Source of the DNA: Falsirhodobacter halotolerans
Lineage (GTDB): Bacteria > Pseudomonadota > Alphaproteobacteria > Rhodobacterales > Rhodobacteraceae
DNA length: 64,000 nucleotides
Direction: 5' to 3'
Assembly: GCF_022899245.1 (NCBI RefSeq)
Contig: NZ_JALJAZ010000001.1
Coordinates: forward strand, 166,501 to 230,500
In this document: one piece after another, positions 35,447 to 44,539 of the stretch
Position numbering within the stretch: the first letter of the stretch is position 1
Layout: each line of letters starts with the position of its first letter
Notes under the pieces: generated by a model
The model's database searches: none
Seen by the model: only the letters and a program-made list of their open reading frames with translations
Told to the model about the DNA's origin: nothing
Made by a program: the position numbers and the translations under genes

Positions 35447-35704
35447 CTATAGAACCTCGCTGATAGGCATAAATGAGAAGAAGCCTACTGCGCTCATATC
35501 GGTGATTAGAACCATAAGGCGGTCGTCACCGCACTGTATGATTGGATCCCCGAAGATATGCATGGCCGCCGGTGGTTGATCGCAAACGAACGACCCACCC
35601 ATGCCGCTGGTGTTGAAGCGCATTATCACTTCACCCGTGTATCGTGTGCCATCGGGAAAGGTCAGGGTCGCCTCACCGTTCAACGCTTTCATCCACTCAC
35701 CCAT
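35447..35704 (-). CDS. Opposite-strand small protein B (moron)
   Basis: An 85-residue ORF similar in length and layout to protein A: YTGEVIMRF, FGDPIIQ and RLMVLITDMSAV align with YEGWVDVRF, RGDPILT and RIRVVVVTAAS. The two look like a diverged tandem duplication. Composition is lower GC than the flanking packaging genes. Function unknown. Confidence 0.55.
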   Translation of the reverse strand: MGEWMKALNGEATLTFPDGTRYTGEVIMRFNTSGMGGSFVCDQPPAAMHIFGDPIIQCGDDRLMVLITDMSAVGFFSFMPISEVL

Positions 35705-35869
35705 CGCTACGTTTGGCCCGAGTTCGAATCGGCAGGGTTCGGGTGAGCCTCCATATCCCTTTCCTCATGGATGCGCAGCACCAACGGTGCGGCTGGGGGG
35801 GGTGGGTCAAAAGTCAAAAGGGGCCCAGACGCTAGACCAGCGCCCCCCGCACGGAGAGATTTTTTTCTG

Positions 35870-36364
35870 ATGACAGAGGTTTTCGACCTGTTCGGGAACC
35901 CCGTTGAGGCGGGGACCGGCAAGCCCGGACGGCCCCGCAAGGACGCCACGCCGGAAGATCGCAACAAAGTCAAGATGTTACTGGCGTTCGGCTGGTCCAA
36001 CGAACGGATGGCCCGAACGCTCCGCATGTCGTTGCCGACATTTCGGCGCAATTTTTTTCAGGAGCTCGAAGAGCGCGACGCGGCCCGCGACATGCTCGAC
36101 GCCCGCCGGATCGAGATCGCCATGGGCCTCGCCAACGACGGCAATGTCGGCGCGCTGAAGGAGTTGGGAAAGATGCTGGAAAAATCGGACCTGATGGGGA
36201 TGGAGCGCCGGTTGCGTGATGCGCAGTCGGATGAGAAGTCCAAGGACGATCTGGTCACCGCAGCGGCTCCGCAACCCGGTAAGAAGGAAGCGGCGAAGGC
36301 GGCGGCGAAAACGGCTGGCGACGGAAGCCTCTGGGGCGATGACCTGAAACCCGGCATCCACTGA
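35870..36364 (+). CDS. terS: Terminase small subunit
   Basis: A 164-residue DNA-recognition subunit. After an acidic start (EVFDLFGNPVEAGTGKPGRPR) comes an HTH (EDRNKVKMLLAFGWSNERMA, then RTLRMSLPTFRRNFF), a helical oligomerisation region and a basic tail. SD GGAGAG. TGATG overlap with terL supports both boundaries. Confidence 0.85.
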   Translation: MTEVFDLFGNPVEAGTGKPGRPRKDATPEDRNKVKMLLAFGWSNERMARTLRMSLPTFRRNFFQELEERDAARDMLDARRIEIAMGLANDGNVGALKELGKMLEKSDLMGMERRLRDAQSDEKSKDDLVTAAAPQPGKKEAAKAAAKTAGDGSLWGDDLKPGIH

Positions 36365-38067
36365 TGACGGCCCCCATACGTTCGACCGCATGGTCAACGG
36401 CGGTCCCGGATTGGAAAGAGCGCATCCGCAAGGGGCGGTCGCTGATCCCGGACCTGCCGTTGCACGATGCCGTGGCCGAAAAGGCGTTGCGGATCTTCAA
36501 ACGCCTCCGGGTGCCGGACATCATCGGCACCCCGACCTATGGCGACAGCTGCGGGGAATGGGTCTTTGACCTCGTCCGCGTGATCTTCGGATCCTACGAT
36601 CCCGAGACCAAGCGCCGCGCGCTGCGGGAATTCTTCTTGCTGATCCCGAAGAAGAACGGCAAGTCCTCGATCGCTGCCGCGATCATCGTCACGGCGGCGA
36701 TCCTGAACGAGCGGCCCGAAGCCGAACTGCTGCTGATCGCGCCGACGCAGAAGATTGCGGGAATCGCCTACAAGCAGGCCAAGGGCATCATCGCCCTGGA
36801 TGATGATCTGGCGAAGCTGTTCCACGTCCAGAACCATCTGATGACCATCACGCACCGCAACACCGGCGCGATGATCCTTGTCAAAGCGGCCTCGCCGGAC
36901 GTCATCACCGGCTCGAAATCAACGTTCATCCTCATCGATGAGACGCACGTCTTTGCCCAGATGGCGAAGGCGTCGGAGGTGTTCGTGGAAATCCGCGGGG
37001 CCTTGGCCGCGCGGCCCGACGGGTTCCTCTTGCAGATCACGACCCAGTCGAAGAAGCCGCCTGCCGGTGTCTTCAAGGCTGAACTGACCAAGGCGCGTGA
37101 AGTGCGGGACGGCGTTCGGGCCTTCCCGATGCTGGCGGTTCTTTATGAATTGCCGCCCGAGGATGCCAACGATGGCGGGTGGAAAAAGCCGGAGAACTGG
37201 GGCCGGGTCAATCCGCACCTGGGGCGGTCGGTCGATCCCGAATGGCTTCGCGACGAGGTGGAGACGGCGGAACTGGAAGGGCCGGAAAAGCTGGCGCTGA
37301 TCGCCTCCCAGCATTTCAACGTGGAGATCGGCCTCGGCCTTCATGCCGATCGGTGGCCCGGCGCCATCTACTGGCGCGAGGCCGCGCTTGAGAAGATGAC
37401 GCTCGACCGCCTGATTGACAGCTGCGACGTGGCGACTGTCGGGATCGACGGCGGCGGGTTGGACGACCTCATGGCCTTGGCGGTGATTGGTCGGCACCGG
37501 AAATCGCGGGCGTGGATCCACTGGGCCCGTGCCTGGGCGCAGCCGGACGTGCTGGAACGCCGGAAAGAGATCGTGCCGCGCCTGCGGGACTTCGAACGCG
37601 ATGGCGATCTAGTGTTCTGCCAGTCGTCCGAGCAGCAGGAGGCGGAGGTCGCGGACATCTGCGAAAAGCTGTTCCTCGCGGGCGTCCTGCCCGAGGCGAA
37701 CGGCATCGGCCTCGACAGCGCGGGAATCGCCACTTTGCTCGATGCCCTAGCATCGCGCGGGATGGATCAGCCGCTGGTGACAGCGGTGACGCAGGGCTGG
37801 AAACTGCAAGCGGCGGTTCTGACGCTGCCCCGGAAGCTGAAGGACAAGACCATGCGCACCTCGGGCCAGCCCCTGATGGATTGGGCCGTGGGCAACGCCA
37901 AGGTCGAACTGCGGGGGAGTAACTACCTGATCACGAAGCAGGCGTCCGGCGCAGCGAAGATCGACCCGCTCATGGCGACGTTTAACGCGGCGATGCTGAT
38001 GTTTCTGAACCCGCAGGCCAAGCCCAGCTTGGACGAATTTCTGAATGACCCAATCATGGTGGTGTGA
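36364..38067 (+). CDS. terL: Terminase large subunit
   Basis: The 567-residue packaging motor. ATPase: FFLLIPKKNGKSSIAAAI (Walker A-like, near residue 97), FILIDETHVF (Walker B, near 190) and ITTQSKKP (coupling motif). Nuclease: VGIDGGGLDDLMALAVIG near 360 and a further acidic cluster near DSAGIATLLDAL. P-K-K-N-G-K-S is typical of the HK97-like terminase_1 family. Confidence 0.95.
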   Translation: MTAPIRSTAWSTAVPDWKERIRKGRSLIPDLPLHDAVAEKALRIFKRLRVPDIIGTPTYGDSCGEWVFDLVRVIFGSYDPETKRRALREFFLLIPKKNGKSSIAAAIIVTAAILNERPEAELLLIAPTQKIAGIAYKQAKGIIALDDDLAKLFHVQNHLMTITHRNTGAMILVKAASPDVITGSKSTFILIDETHVFAQMAKASEVFVEIRGALAARPDGFLLQITTQSKKPPAGVFKAELTKAREVRDGVRAFPMLAVLYELPPEDANDGGWKKPENWGRVNPHLGRSVDPEWLRDEVETAELEGPEKLALIASQHFNVEIGLGLHADRWPGAIYWREAALEKMTLDRLIDSCDVATVGIDGGGLDDLMALAVIGRHRKSRAWIHWARAWAQPDVLERRKEIVPRLRDFERDGDLVFCQSSEQQEAEVADICEKLFLAGVLPEANGIGLDSAGIATLLDALASRGMDQPLVTAVTQGWKLQAAVLTLPRKLKDKTMRTSGQPLMDWAVGNAKVELRGSNYLITKQASGAAKIDPLMATFNAAMLMFLNPQAKPSLDEFLNDPIMVV

Positions 38068-39317
38068 TGTCGATCATTACAAAGTTGGCATCGACACTGC
38101 CCGCCCGGGTGCGGTCTGAGGTCTATGAGGTCGAGAAGGAAAAGCGGACTCGCGAAGGTGGAGGCGCAGATGTGCTGTCGCGGATATTCGGTCGCCGGTC
38201 CGCTGCCGGAAAGCCGGTCAACCTTCAGACCGCCATGCAGCTGTCGGCGGTTTGGGCCTGCGTCCGACAGACCGCCACGGTGATCTCATCCCTGCCGCTG
38301 TCGGTCTATGACAAGCGCGACAACGGATCGCGGGACACGGTGGCGGATCGGTTTGCCGAAGTGCTGACCGTTTCGCCCAATGCCGATCAGACCGGCATGG
38401 AATTCTGGGAAGGCATGGTTGCGTGGCTGATGACCAACGGCAATTGCTATGCCGAACGGACGGACGGGCGGCTTGGCCTGTCGCAGCTGCGCACCCTGCC
38501 GTCGATCTCGACCGAACCGTTTCGGAACGCAGATGGCGATCTGATGTATCGCGTCCGGGATAGGGGAAAGACCGAAGTCCTCCCGCGCGACAAGGTGTTC
38601 CATGTCCGGGGCTTCGGCTTCGGTTCGGATGTCGGCCTGTCGCCCATCACCTTCGGGGTGCAGACGATGGGCACGGCGCTGGCGGCGGAGGAAAGCGCGG
38701 GCAAGATCTTCGGCAACGGCATGCAGGTGTCGGGCATCCTAAAGGCCGGTCAGACGCTGACGGCGGAACAGCGGGTTCAGGCCCGCAAGATGCTGGAAGC
38801 CTATCGCGGGTCCGAGGCGGCGTGGAAGGTGATGGTGCTGGAGGCCGGTCTCGACTTCCAGACGCTGACCATGAACCCCGAAGATGCGCAGATGCTGGAG
38901 ACGCGGCGATTCTCGGTCGAGGATATCTGCCGCTGGTTCGGGGTGCCGCCCATCGTTGTCGGCCATGCGGGCCAAGGCCAGACCATGTGGGGATCGGGCG
39001 TCGAGCAGATCATGATCGCTTGGATGAACACCGGCCTGAACCCGATCCTGCGGCGCATCGAAGGCCGGGTTCGCAAAGACCTGATCGCCCCCGGTCAACG
39101 CATCAAACGCTACGCCGAGTTCAACCGGGAGGGCATCCTCCAGATGGACAGCAAGGCCAAGGCCGAATTCCTCACCAAGCTAGTGAGCAACGGCATCATG
39201 TCGCGCAATGAGGCGCGGGAAAAACTCAACCTCGCCCGCCGCGATGGGGCGGACGATCTGACGGCACAGACGGCGATGGCCCCGGTGCAGGATCTCGGAA
39301 AAGAGGATACGCCATGA
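38067..39317 (+). CDS. Phage portal protein (HK97 family)
   Basis: The 416-residue portal has the HK97-type pattern: LQTAMQLSAVWACVRQTATV near residue 55, FWEGMVAWLMTNGNCYAER near 112, LSPITFGVQTMGTALAAEES near 190, and SVEDICRWFGVPPIVVGH near 288. It forms the dodecameric DNA entry ring. The ATG at 38067 shares one base with the terL stop; a GTG one codon earlier is also possible. Confidence 0.94.
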   Translation: MSIITKLASTLPARVRSEVYEVEKEKRTREGGGADVLSRIFGRRSAAGKPVNLQTAMQLSAVWACVRQTATVISSLPLSVYDKRDNGSRDTVADRFAEVLTVSPNADQTGMEFWEGMVAWLMTNGNCYAERTDGRLGLSQLRTLPSISTEPFRNADGDLMYRVRDRGKTEVLPRDKVFHVRGFGFGSDVGLSPITFGVQTMGTALAAEESAGKIFGNGMQVSGILKAGQTLTAEQRVQARKMLEAYRGSEAAWKVMVLEAGLDFQTLTMNPEDAQMLETRRFSVEDICRWFGVPPIVVGHAGQGQTMWGSGVEQIMIAWMNTGLNPILRRIEGRVRKDLIAPGQRIKRYAEFNREGILQMDSKAKAEFLTKLVSNGIMSRNEAREKLNLARRDGADDLTAQTAMAPVQDLGKEDTP

Positions 39318-40156
39318 CGCTCCGCACACTTCCCAAGGCCGATATCGCGTCCCGTCCGGGTCTGCGCAGCGATGTGACGCCCAAGTCGCTGTCACGCTGG
39401 AACCCGGACGTGCGGGCGGCGGCGGATGAGACCGAAGCAACAATCTCGATCCTCGATCCGATCGGCATGGATTATTGGGGCGACGGCGTCACGGCCAAGC
39501 GGATCACAGCGGCCCTGCGGTCGATCGGGGATCGCGATGCTGTCGTGAACGTCAATTCCCCCGGCGGCGACTTTTTCGAAGGGCTGGCCATCTACAACGC
39601 GCTGCGCGAGCATAAGGCCAAGGTGACGGTCAACATTCTGGGCGTTGCCGCCTCCGCCGCCTCGGTCATCGCCATGGCGGGGGATGAAATCCGCATCGCC
39701 CGCGCGGGCTTCCTGATGATCCACAACACGTGGGTCGTCGCCGCCGGGGATCGCAACGCCTTCATCGAGGTGGCCGATTGGCTGGCCCCGTTCGATGACG
39801 TGTCTGCCGACATCTACGCCGCCCGCACCGGGATCGCGAAGGACAAGATCGCGGCCATGCTTGACCGCGAAACGTGGATCTCCGGTTCGGCGGCTGTCGA
39901 ACAGGGCTTTGCCGATGGCTTGCTGTCGGCGGATGAGATCGACGCGGGCAGCGATGCGCAGCAGAGCGGCGGCAGCGCCCGCGCGGAAAAGAGATTTGAT
40001 GTGCTGGCCCATAAGGGCGGCATGTCGCGGGTGGAAGCGCGTCAGCTTCTGACCGACCTGAAAGGGGGCAAGCCCGGTGCTGCCTCGGACATCACGCCCG
40101 GTGCTGATGTCGCCCAGGGGCTTCGCAGCTTCTTGGAAAGCCTGAAATCCATCTGA
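39314..40156 (+). CDS. ClpP-like prohead maturation protease (S14)
   Basis: The 280-residue protease has the ClpP fold: VVNVNSPGGDFFEGLAIYNAL, catalytic Ser in GVAASAASVIAMAGD near 115, catalytic His in LMIHNTWVVA near 137 and an Asp in the AAMLDRETWISGSAAVEQGF region. C-terminal extension of about 70 residues probably binds the prohead. It overlaps the portal gene by 4 bases. Confidence 0.93.
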   Translation: MTLRTLPKADIASRPGLRSDVTPKSLSRWNPDVRAAADETEATISILDPIGMDYWGDGVTAKRITAALRSIGDRDAVVNVNSPGGDFFEGLAIYNALREHKAKVTVNILGVAASAASVIAMAGDEIRIARAGFLMIHNTWVVAAGDRNAFIEVADWLAPFDDVSADIYAARTGIAKDKIAAMLDRETWISGSAAVEQGFADGLLSADEIDAGSDAQQSGGSARAEKRFDVLAHKGGMSRVEARQLLTDLKGGKPGAASDITPGADVAQGLRSFLESLKSI

Positions 40157-40166
40157 GGAACATGAC

Positions 40167-41465
40167 ATGAAGAAATCCCTGATGCCGCTGGCAAGCCTGG
40201 CGGCGCTTATGGCTGCGCAACCCGTGGCCGTGATCGGTTCGGTTCGGGCCGATGCCGGTGGTGGCGATGTCGCGCAGCTGATGAAAGACGTGAAAGCGCA
40301 GCTGGATCGCGTCACCGGCGAGACGAACAAGACCGCCGAGAATGCACTGAAGGAAGCGCAGAAGGCAGGTGCCCTAACGGCGGAGACGAAAACCTCGGTC
40401 GATCAGCTGCTGAATCAGCAGGGGGTTTTGCAAACGGCGTTCGACAAGCTGGAAAAGCATATCGAGGGCATGGATGCGAACCACCTCGAACTCGAACAGC
40501 GTCTTGGTGGCAAGCGGGGCGACGGCGGCGATCTTCGCCAGACCCTCGGCATGGCCATCGCGCAGCATGACGGGGTCAAGGGCTTCACCAAGGGCAGCCT
40601 GACCTTCACCGTCAGCAACGCGATCACCACCGGTTCGGCCTCGGCCGGCGCGCTGAAGGTGCCGCAGCGCGAGACCGAAATCGTCGGCCTGCCGCGCCGC
40701 CAGTTCTTCGTCCGCGATCTGCTGTCGCGCAACACCACCGACACCGACCTGATCCAATATGCGCGCCTGAAAACGCGGGATCTGAAAGCGGCCCCGGTCG
40801 AAGAGACGACCATCAAGCCGATGTCGAACCTCGAATACGAAGAAGCGGATGCAAAGGTCGTCACGCTGGCGCACTGGATCCCGGTGTCGCGCCAGGCGAT
40901 GGACGATATCCCGCAGCTTCAGGGCGAGATCGACAACGAGCTGGTCTACGGCCTCGACCTGACCGAAGAAAACCAGATCCTGTCGGGGGACGGCGAAGGG
41001 CAGAACCTGCCGGGGCTGATCACCAACGCCACGGCTTACAGCGCGGCCTATGAGCCGGAAGGCTCCACCCGGATCGACCGCCTGCGCTTTGCCATGCTGG
41101 AGGCCAGCCTTGCCGGTTATCCGGCGGATGGCATGGTGCTGAACGAGATCGAATGGGCGCTGATCGAAACGACCAAGGACAACGAAGGCCGCTACATCTT
41201 CGCCAATCCCCTTGGTCTGGCCGGTCCGGTTCTGTGGAGCCGCCCGATCGTCGCCACGCCGCAGATCGCGCAGGGCGACTTCCTGACCGGGGCGTTCCGC
41301 GTGGCGGCCACGATCTATGACCGCATGGACACGGAAATCGCGATCTCCAGCGAAGACCGCGACAACTTCGTCAAGAACATGCTGACGGTGCGGGCCGAAA
41401 AGCGGCTGGCGCTGGCCATCAAGCGCCGCGCCGCGCTGGTTCACGGCTCGTTCGCCGTCGCCTGA
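40167..41465 (+). CDS. Major capsid protein (HK97-like)
   Basis: The 432-residue protein has a scaffold-like N-terminal coiled-coil (about 30-115, LEKHIEGMDANHLELEQRL) and the HK97 fold from about 130 (SGALKVPQRETEIVGLPRR absent a long loop; EEADAKVVTLAHWIPVSRQAM; DGEGQNLPGLIT). The first 25 residues are hydrophobic and signal-like (KKSLMPLASLAALMAAQPVA), unusual for a capsid and removed with the delta domain if processed. SD TGAGGA. Confidence 0.93.
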   Translation: MKKSLMPLASLAALMAAQPVAVIGSVRADAGGGDVAQLMKDVKAQLDRVTGETNKTAENALKEAQKAGALTAETKTSVDQLLNQQGVLQTAFDKLEKHIEGMDANHLELEQRLGGKRGDGGDLRQTLGMAIAQHDGVKGFTKGSLTFTVSNAITTGSASAGALKVPQRETEIVGLPRRQFFVRDLLSRNTTDTDLIQYARLKTRDLKAAPVEETTIKPMSNLEYEEADAKVVTLAHWIPVSRQAMDDIPQLQGEIDNELVYGLDLTEENQILSGDGEGQNLPGLITNATAYSAAYEPEGSTRIDRLRFAMLEASLAGYPADGMVLNEIEWALIETTKDNEGRYIFANPLGLAGPVLWSRPIVATPQIAQGDFLTGAFRVAATIYDRMDTEIAISSEDRDNFVKNMLTVRAEKRLALAIKRRAALVHGSFAVA

Positions 41466-41526
41466 TTCCCCGGTGGGCGCGTGATCGCGCCCGCCGTTTC
41501 CCATGGTTCGACACAGGAGAGATCAG

Positions 41527-42063
41527 ATGTCGAAAGTGACCATCACCCCCATGCGCCAGTCCACGGGCGTCTATGGGACCATCCAAGCCTACCAGCCGGT
41601 GGAGGTGGACAGCGATCTGGCGAAGAGGCTGCTTAAGACGGGCAACTGGATCAATGGCAAAGTTGCCAAGGAAGATCTGCCGAAGATGTTCGCGCTTCCG
41701 ATCGGTGCCACGATTTCGGAGATCGCGCAGGATCCCGAACAGGTGCTGGATGCGGAGCATCTTGCGGCGGAAGTCGAACGCCTTGGCAAACAGGCCGAAG
41801 GGCTGGATGCCCGCGAGGCGGCGCTGAATGACCGGCAAGCCGAACTCGATACCCTCTTGGCCAATCAGACTGCCGAAGGCCAGCGCCTGACCGCATGGGC
41901 AGAGGAACTTGGCGGGCGGGACAAGGTGCTGACCGATCTCGGCACTGATATCGACGCCCGCGAAAAGGCGCTGCAAGATGCCGAGTCGAAGCTCGCAACG
42001 GATCGCGAGGCCCATGACAAGGTCGTGGTCGATGCGGCCGCCGCTGCGAAGGCGAAGAAGTGA
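41527..42063 (+). CDS. Hypothetical head-module protein with coiled coil
   Basis: A 178-residue protein: an N-terminal domain (TITPMRQSTGVYGTIQAYQP; LLKTGNWINGKVAKEDLP) and a long coiled coil (about 75-178, LAAEVERLGKQAEGLDAREA). Position between capsid and connector suggests a head decoration or head-to-tail protein. Start ATG at 41527 has AGGAGAGATC. Confidence 0.65.
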   Translation: MSKVTITPMRQSTGVYGTIQAYQPVEVDSDLAKRLLKTGNWINGKVAKEDLPKMFALPIGATISEIAQDPEQVLDAEHLAAEVERLGKQAEGLDAREAALNDRQAELDTLLANQTAEGQRLTAWAEELGGRDKVLTDLGTDIDAREKALQDAESKLATDREAHDKVVVDAAAAAKAKK

Positions 42064-42410
42064 TCGTCGATCTGAGCCTGCTGAAGACGCACTGTCGCAT
42101 AGACCACGACGCCGAAGACATGGTTCTTTTCGCGTATGCCGAGGCGGCGCAGGCGCAGATCGAACATTGGATCGGTCGCCGTGTCTATGCGCGGGCGTCC
42201 GACCTTCCTCCAGCCGGTTCACCATCTCACGACCCGTACCAGCTGGTGGCCGATGCTTCGATCACCGTTGCGGTCCTGATGCTGGTGGGCCGCATGTATG
42301 ATGATGAGCGGACCGGCGGGGCAAATGTCGGATTCAATGCAACGCCGCCCGCCGCCGTGCAGAGCATTCTGGCGGGCTATCGCGTGTTCCGGTCCTTGTC
42401 GGACGAATAG
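42060..42410 (+). CDS. Head-tail connector protein (gp6-like)
   Basis: A 116-residue protein with the connector pattern: LLKTHCRIDHDAEDMVLFAY, then AAQAQIEHWIGRRVY, ending AVQSILAGYRVF. This matches the HK97 gp6-type helical ring under the portal. It begins at GTG inside the end of the preceding gene. Confidence 0.88.
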   Translation: MIVDLSLLKTHCRIDHDAEDMVLFAYAEAAQAQIEHWIGRRVYARASDLPPAGSPSHDPYQLVADASITVAVLMLVGRMYDDERTGGANVGFNATPPAAVQSILAGYRVFRSLSDE

Positions 42411-42440
42411 GCCATTCCGCCATGATGGGAGGCAAGTGAG

Positions 42441-42773
42441 ATGAACAGAACCGCAGCTATGGACCGCCGTGTCCAGTTTTTTCGCGGAACGATGATCGAT
42501 GACGGGCACCAGTCCCGTGTTTCGGACTTCCGCCCGCACGGGTTCCCGGTATGGGCGCAGAAGTCGCCGGTCAGCGATGGGGAGCGGTTTCGCGCGGACG
42601 CGGTGGCGCGGGACAACACCGATCGATTTCAGGTGCGTTGGTCAGCGTTCACCTCCGCGATCACCGCGGCGGATCGCCTGAAATGCGAAGGTGTCACCTA
42701 TGGCATCAGCGGGATCAAGGAGATCGGACGCCGGGAGCGGCTGGAGATCACCGCGCATCGGCTGTCGCCATGA
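42441..42773 (+). CDS. Phage head closure / head-tail joining protein
   Basis: A 110-residue protein with the small beta-barrel pattern of head closure proteins: MDRRVQFFRG at the start, GFPVWAQKSPVSDGERFRAD in the middle and YGISGIKEIGRRERLEITA at the end (HK97 gp7/SPP1 gp16 group). SD GGAGGCAAG. ATGA overlap with the next gene. Confidence 0.87.
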   Translation: MNRTAAMDRRVQFFRGTMIDDGHQSRVSDFRPHGFPVWAQKSPVSDGERFRADAVARDNTDRFQVRWSAFTSAITAADRLKCEGVTYGISGIKEIGRRERLEITAHRLSP

Positions 42774-43339
42774 CGTTCCGCATCGACGGCGACAAGGCGC
42801 TGATGCACGCGTTGCAGCAGATCGGACGGCGCAGTACGCAGATCGCCGTGACGCGCCGGGCGCTGCAAAAGGCGGCGGAGCCGATGCGGGTCAAGGCCGA
42901 GCAATACGCGCCCATCGGCCCCACGGGAAACCTGTCGAGCGGTATCAAGATCAGCGTGCGGGCCAAGGGAGAGGTCGGACGCGCCGCCTATGCGGCCACC
43001 ATGCGGGAAACGGGGGGCGACAAGGCGGCGGCGGTGGCCGCGCTGCGGACGGCGCGGCGGACGTTCCGCGCCCTCAACCCACCCGCAATGCTCTACCTCG
43101 GCCCGGTGCAGGCATTGTTCTACGCCCACTTTGTCGAGTTCGGTACCAGGCCCCATCCCAATAAGGGGCGCTTTACGGGAACGCAGCATCCTGGCACCGC
43201 GCCCGATCCGTTCCTGCGCCCCGCCTTTGACGAGGAGGCGCAGGCGACAATTGCGCGCGTTGCCCGTCTGATCTGGACAGAAATCGAGAAGAACGCCACG
43301 CGCACAGCACGACGGAGGGCCAGAGCCGGTGGAAGTTGA
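42770..43339 (+). CDS. HK97-gp10 family neck protein
   Basis: A 189-residue protein: ALQKAAEPMRVKAEQYAPIG, PTGNLSSGIKISVRAK and HFVEFGTRPHPNKG are the conserved pieces of the HK97 gp10 family (tail terminator side of the neck), then PFLRPAFDEEAQ. It ends inside the start of the next gene. Confidence 0.9.
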   Translation: MTFRIDGDKALMHALQQIGRRSTQIAVTRRALQKAAEPMRVKAEQYAPIGPTGNLSSGIKISVRAKGEVGRAAYAATMRETGGDKAAAVAALRTARRTFRALNPPAMLYLGPVQALFYAHFVEFGTRPHPNKGRFTGTQHPGTAPDPFLRPAFDEEAQATIARVARLIWTEIEKNATRTARRRARAGGS

Positions 43340-43712
43340 ACTGAGGCGCATGGTCATGGCCGCATTCGCGCTGCCGCCGATCGCGGTGAATTGGGGCGAA
43401 GCGGCCACGGATCAGCATGAAATCCACATCGTCCTGCACCTTATCAGCTGGGTCAGCGGGCACACGATGCAGGGGCCGGATGGGCTGAACACGTCGCGCG
43501 TGCAGATCGATTGCTATGGCCCGACCTGGGCCGATGCGCGAGGGGTTGCGGGGCGCGTTCGTGCGGCCCTCGACGGTTATCGCGGCGGTGTCTTCCGGGG
43601 CATCTTCGCAGACGGAATGCGCCAGACCCGCGAGGCTGGTGCGAATGCTGGCGAGTCCATCTATCGCGCCAGCGCGGACTTCATCATCCATTGGAGAACC
43701 TCACATGCTTGA
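43329..43712 (+). CDS. DUF3168 / tail terminator-like protein
   Basis: A 127-residue protein beginning with GTG. The sequence TSRVQIDCYGPTWADARGVA and RVRAALDGYRGG matches DUF3168 tail-completion proteins (SPP1 gp17 type). Overlap with gp10 and the tail tube gene fits the tail-terminator slot. Confidence 0.85.
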   Translation: MEVELRRMVMAAFALPPIAVNWGEAATDQHEIHIVLHLISWVSGHTMQGPDGLNTSRVQIDCYGPTWADARGVAGRVRAALDGYRGGVFRGIFADGMRQTREAGANAGESIYRASADFIIHWRTSHA

Positions 43713-44166
43713 AATCGAATCCCAGGCCGATATCGGCTATCAGGACGAGTTGTGGATCGGTCCGTTCGGGGATGGTCAAACCCCCACGGCTTGGACGCAG
43801 ATCCTTGGCGTCGAAGAATTGGGGATGCCGGAAAAGACCCCCGAAGATGTCGATGTCACGCATATGCAATCGCCGGGGCGGTCCCGCGAAACGCGGCCCG
43901 GCCTGATGGCGGTGGCGGATTTCTCGCAGGACATCCAGTTCTGGCCGGAGCATCCGAGCCAGGTTCTGCTGGACGATCTGGCGGAACTGACCGAGGCGGG
44001 CGAGCCGGCCTACGTCCTGATCGAGATGAACGTGGGCGGGATGCGTCGGACCTATCGCGGTTACGTCAACTCGTTCACGCCCTCGGGCAGTGTGGGTGAC
44101 AAGCGCATGGCTAGCTTGGCGATGAAAGTCTTCGACCGCGTCGCAAACAGCCGGGTGCCCGCATGA
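43705..44166 (+). CDS. Phage tail tube protein
   Basis: A 153-residue protein. GYQDELWIGPFGDGQTPTAW, EDVDVTHMQSPGRSRETRPG and VLIEMNVGGMRRTYRGYVNS are typical of the Siphovirus major tail protein beta-sandwich. Start ATG 43705 is 8 bases before the end of the preceding gene. It overlaps the chaperone gene. Confidence 0.87.
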   Translation: MLEIESQADIGYQDELWIGPFGDGQTPTAWTQILGVEELGMPEKTPEDVDVTHMQSPGRSRETRPGLMAVADFSQDIQFWPEHPSQVLLDDLAELTEAGEPAYVLIEMNVGGMRRTYRGYVNSFTPSGSVGDKRMASLAMKVFDRVANSRVPA

Positions 44167-44525
44167 GCGACGTGACCGGCGCGTATCACCACGCTTTCGG
44201 TGAGAAAACCTATCGCCTTCGCCTGACCCTTGGCGGGATTGCCAAGCTGCAAGGTCGGCACGGCGACGATCTGGGCGGGCTGCTGTCGGGCAAGTATGCC
44301 AAGAAGGAGGGCGACATGGGACCTGCGCCCATTCCCCCGTTCGGCATCATGCTGGACGTCGTGGCCGTCGCGTTGGAAAAGGGCGAGGCTCTACCTGCTG
44401 ACGAGGCGGCGGACCTTGCCGACGACCTCATGACGGCGGATCGCAATGTGTTTTCCCATGTGATGACGGCGGCGTTCCCGGACTCGGTGGGAAACGAAAA
44501 GCCCCCCAGGGCGAAACGGGCCTGA
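44163..44525 (+). CDS. Tail assembly chaperone (GTA-TAC like)
   Basis: A 120-residue protein with the small GTA-TAC pattern: FGEKTYRLRLTLGGIAKLQ near the start and a helical C-terminal half (ADEAADLADDLMTADRNVF). It lies between tail tube and tape measure, the canonical slot. Its C terminus reads through CCCCCC near the end, a possible slip site into the next frame. Confidence 0.83.
   Translation: MSDVTGAYHHAFGEKTYRLRLTLGGIAKLQGRHGDDLGGLLSGKYAKKEGDMGPAPIPPFGIMLDVVAVALEKGEALPADEAADLADDLMTADRNVFSHVMTAAFPDSVGNEKPPRAKRA
44501..44507 (+). other. Candidate -1 frameshift slip site
   Basis: G-CCC-CCC in the chaperone frame followed by A. The -1 frame is open from well upstream and continues without stop into the 44540-44815 ORF, so a shift here would give an extended chaperone product, as in lambda G/GT. 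Confidence 0.4.
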
Positions 44526-44539
44526 ACCTTGGGGATCTG

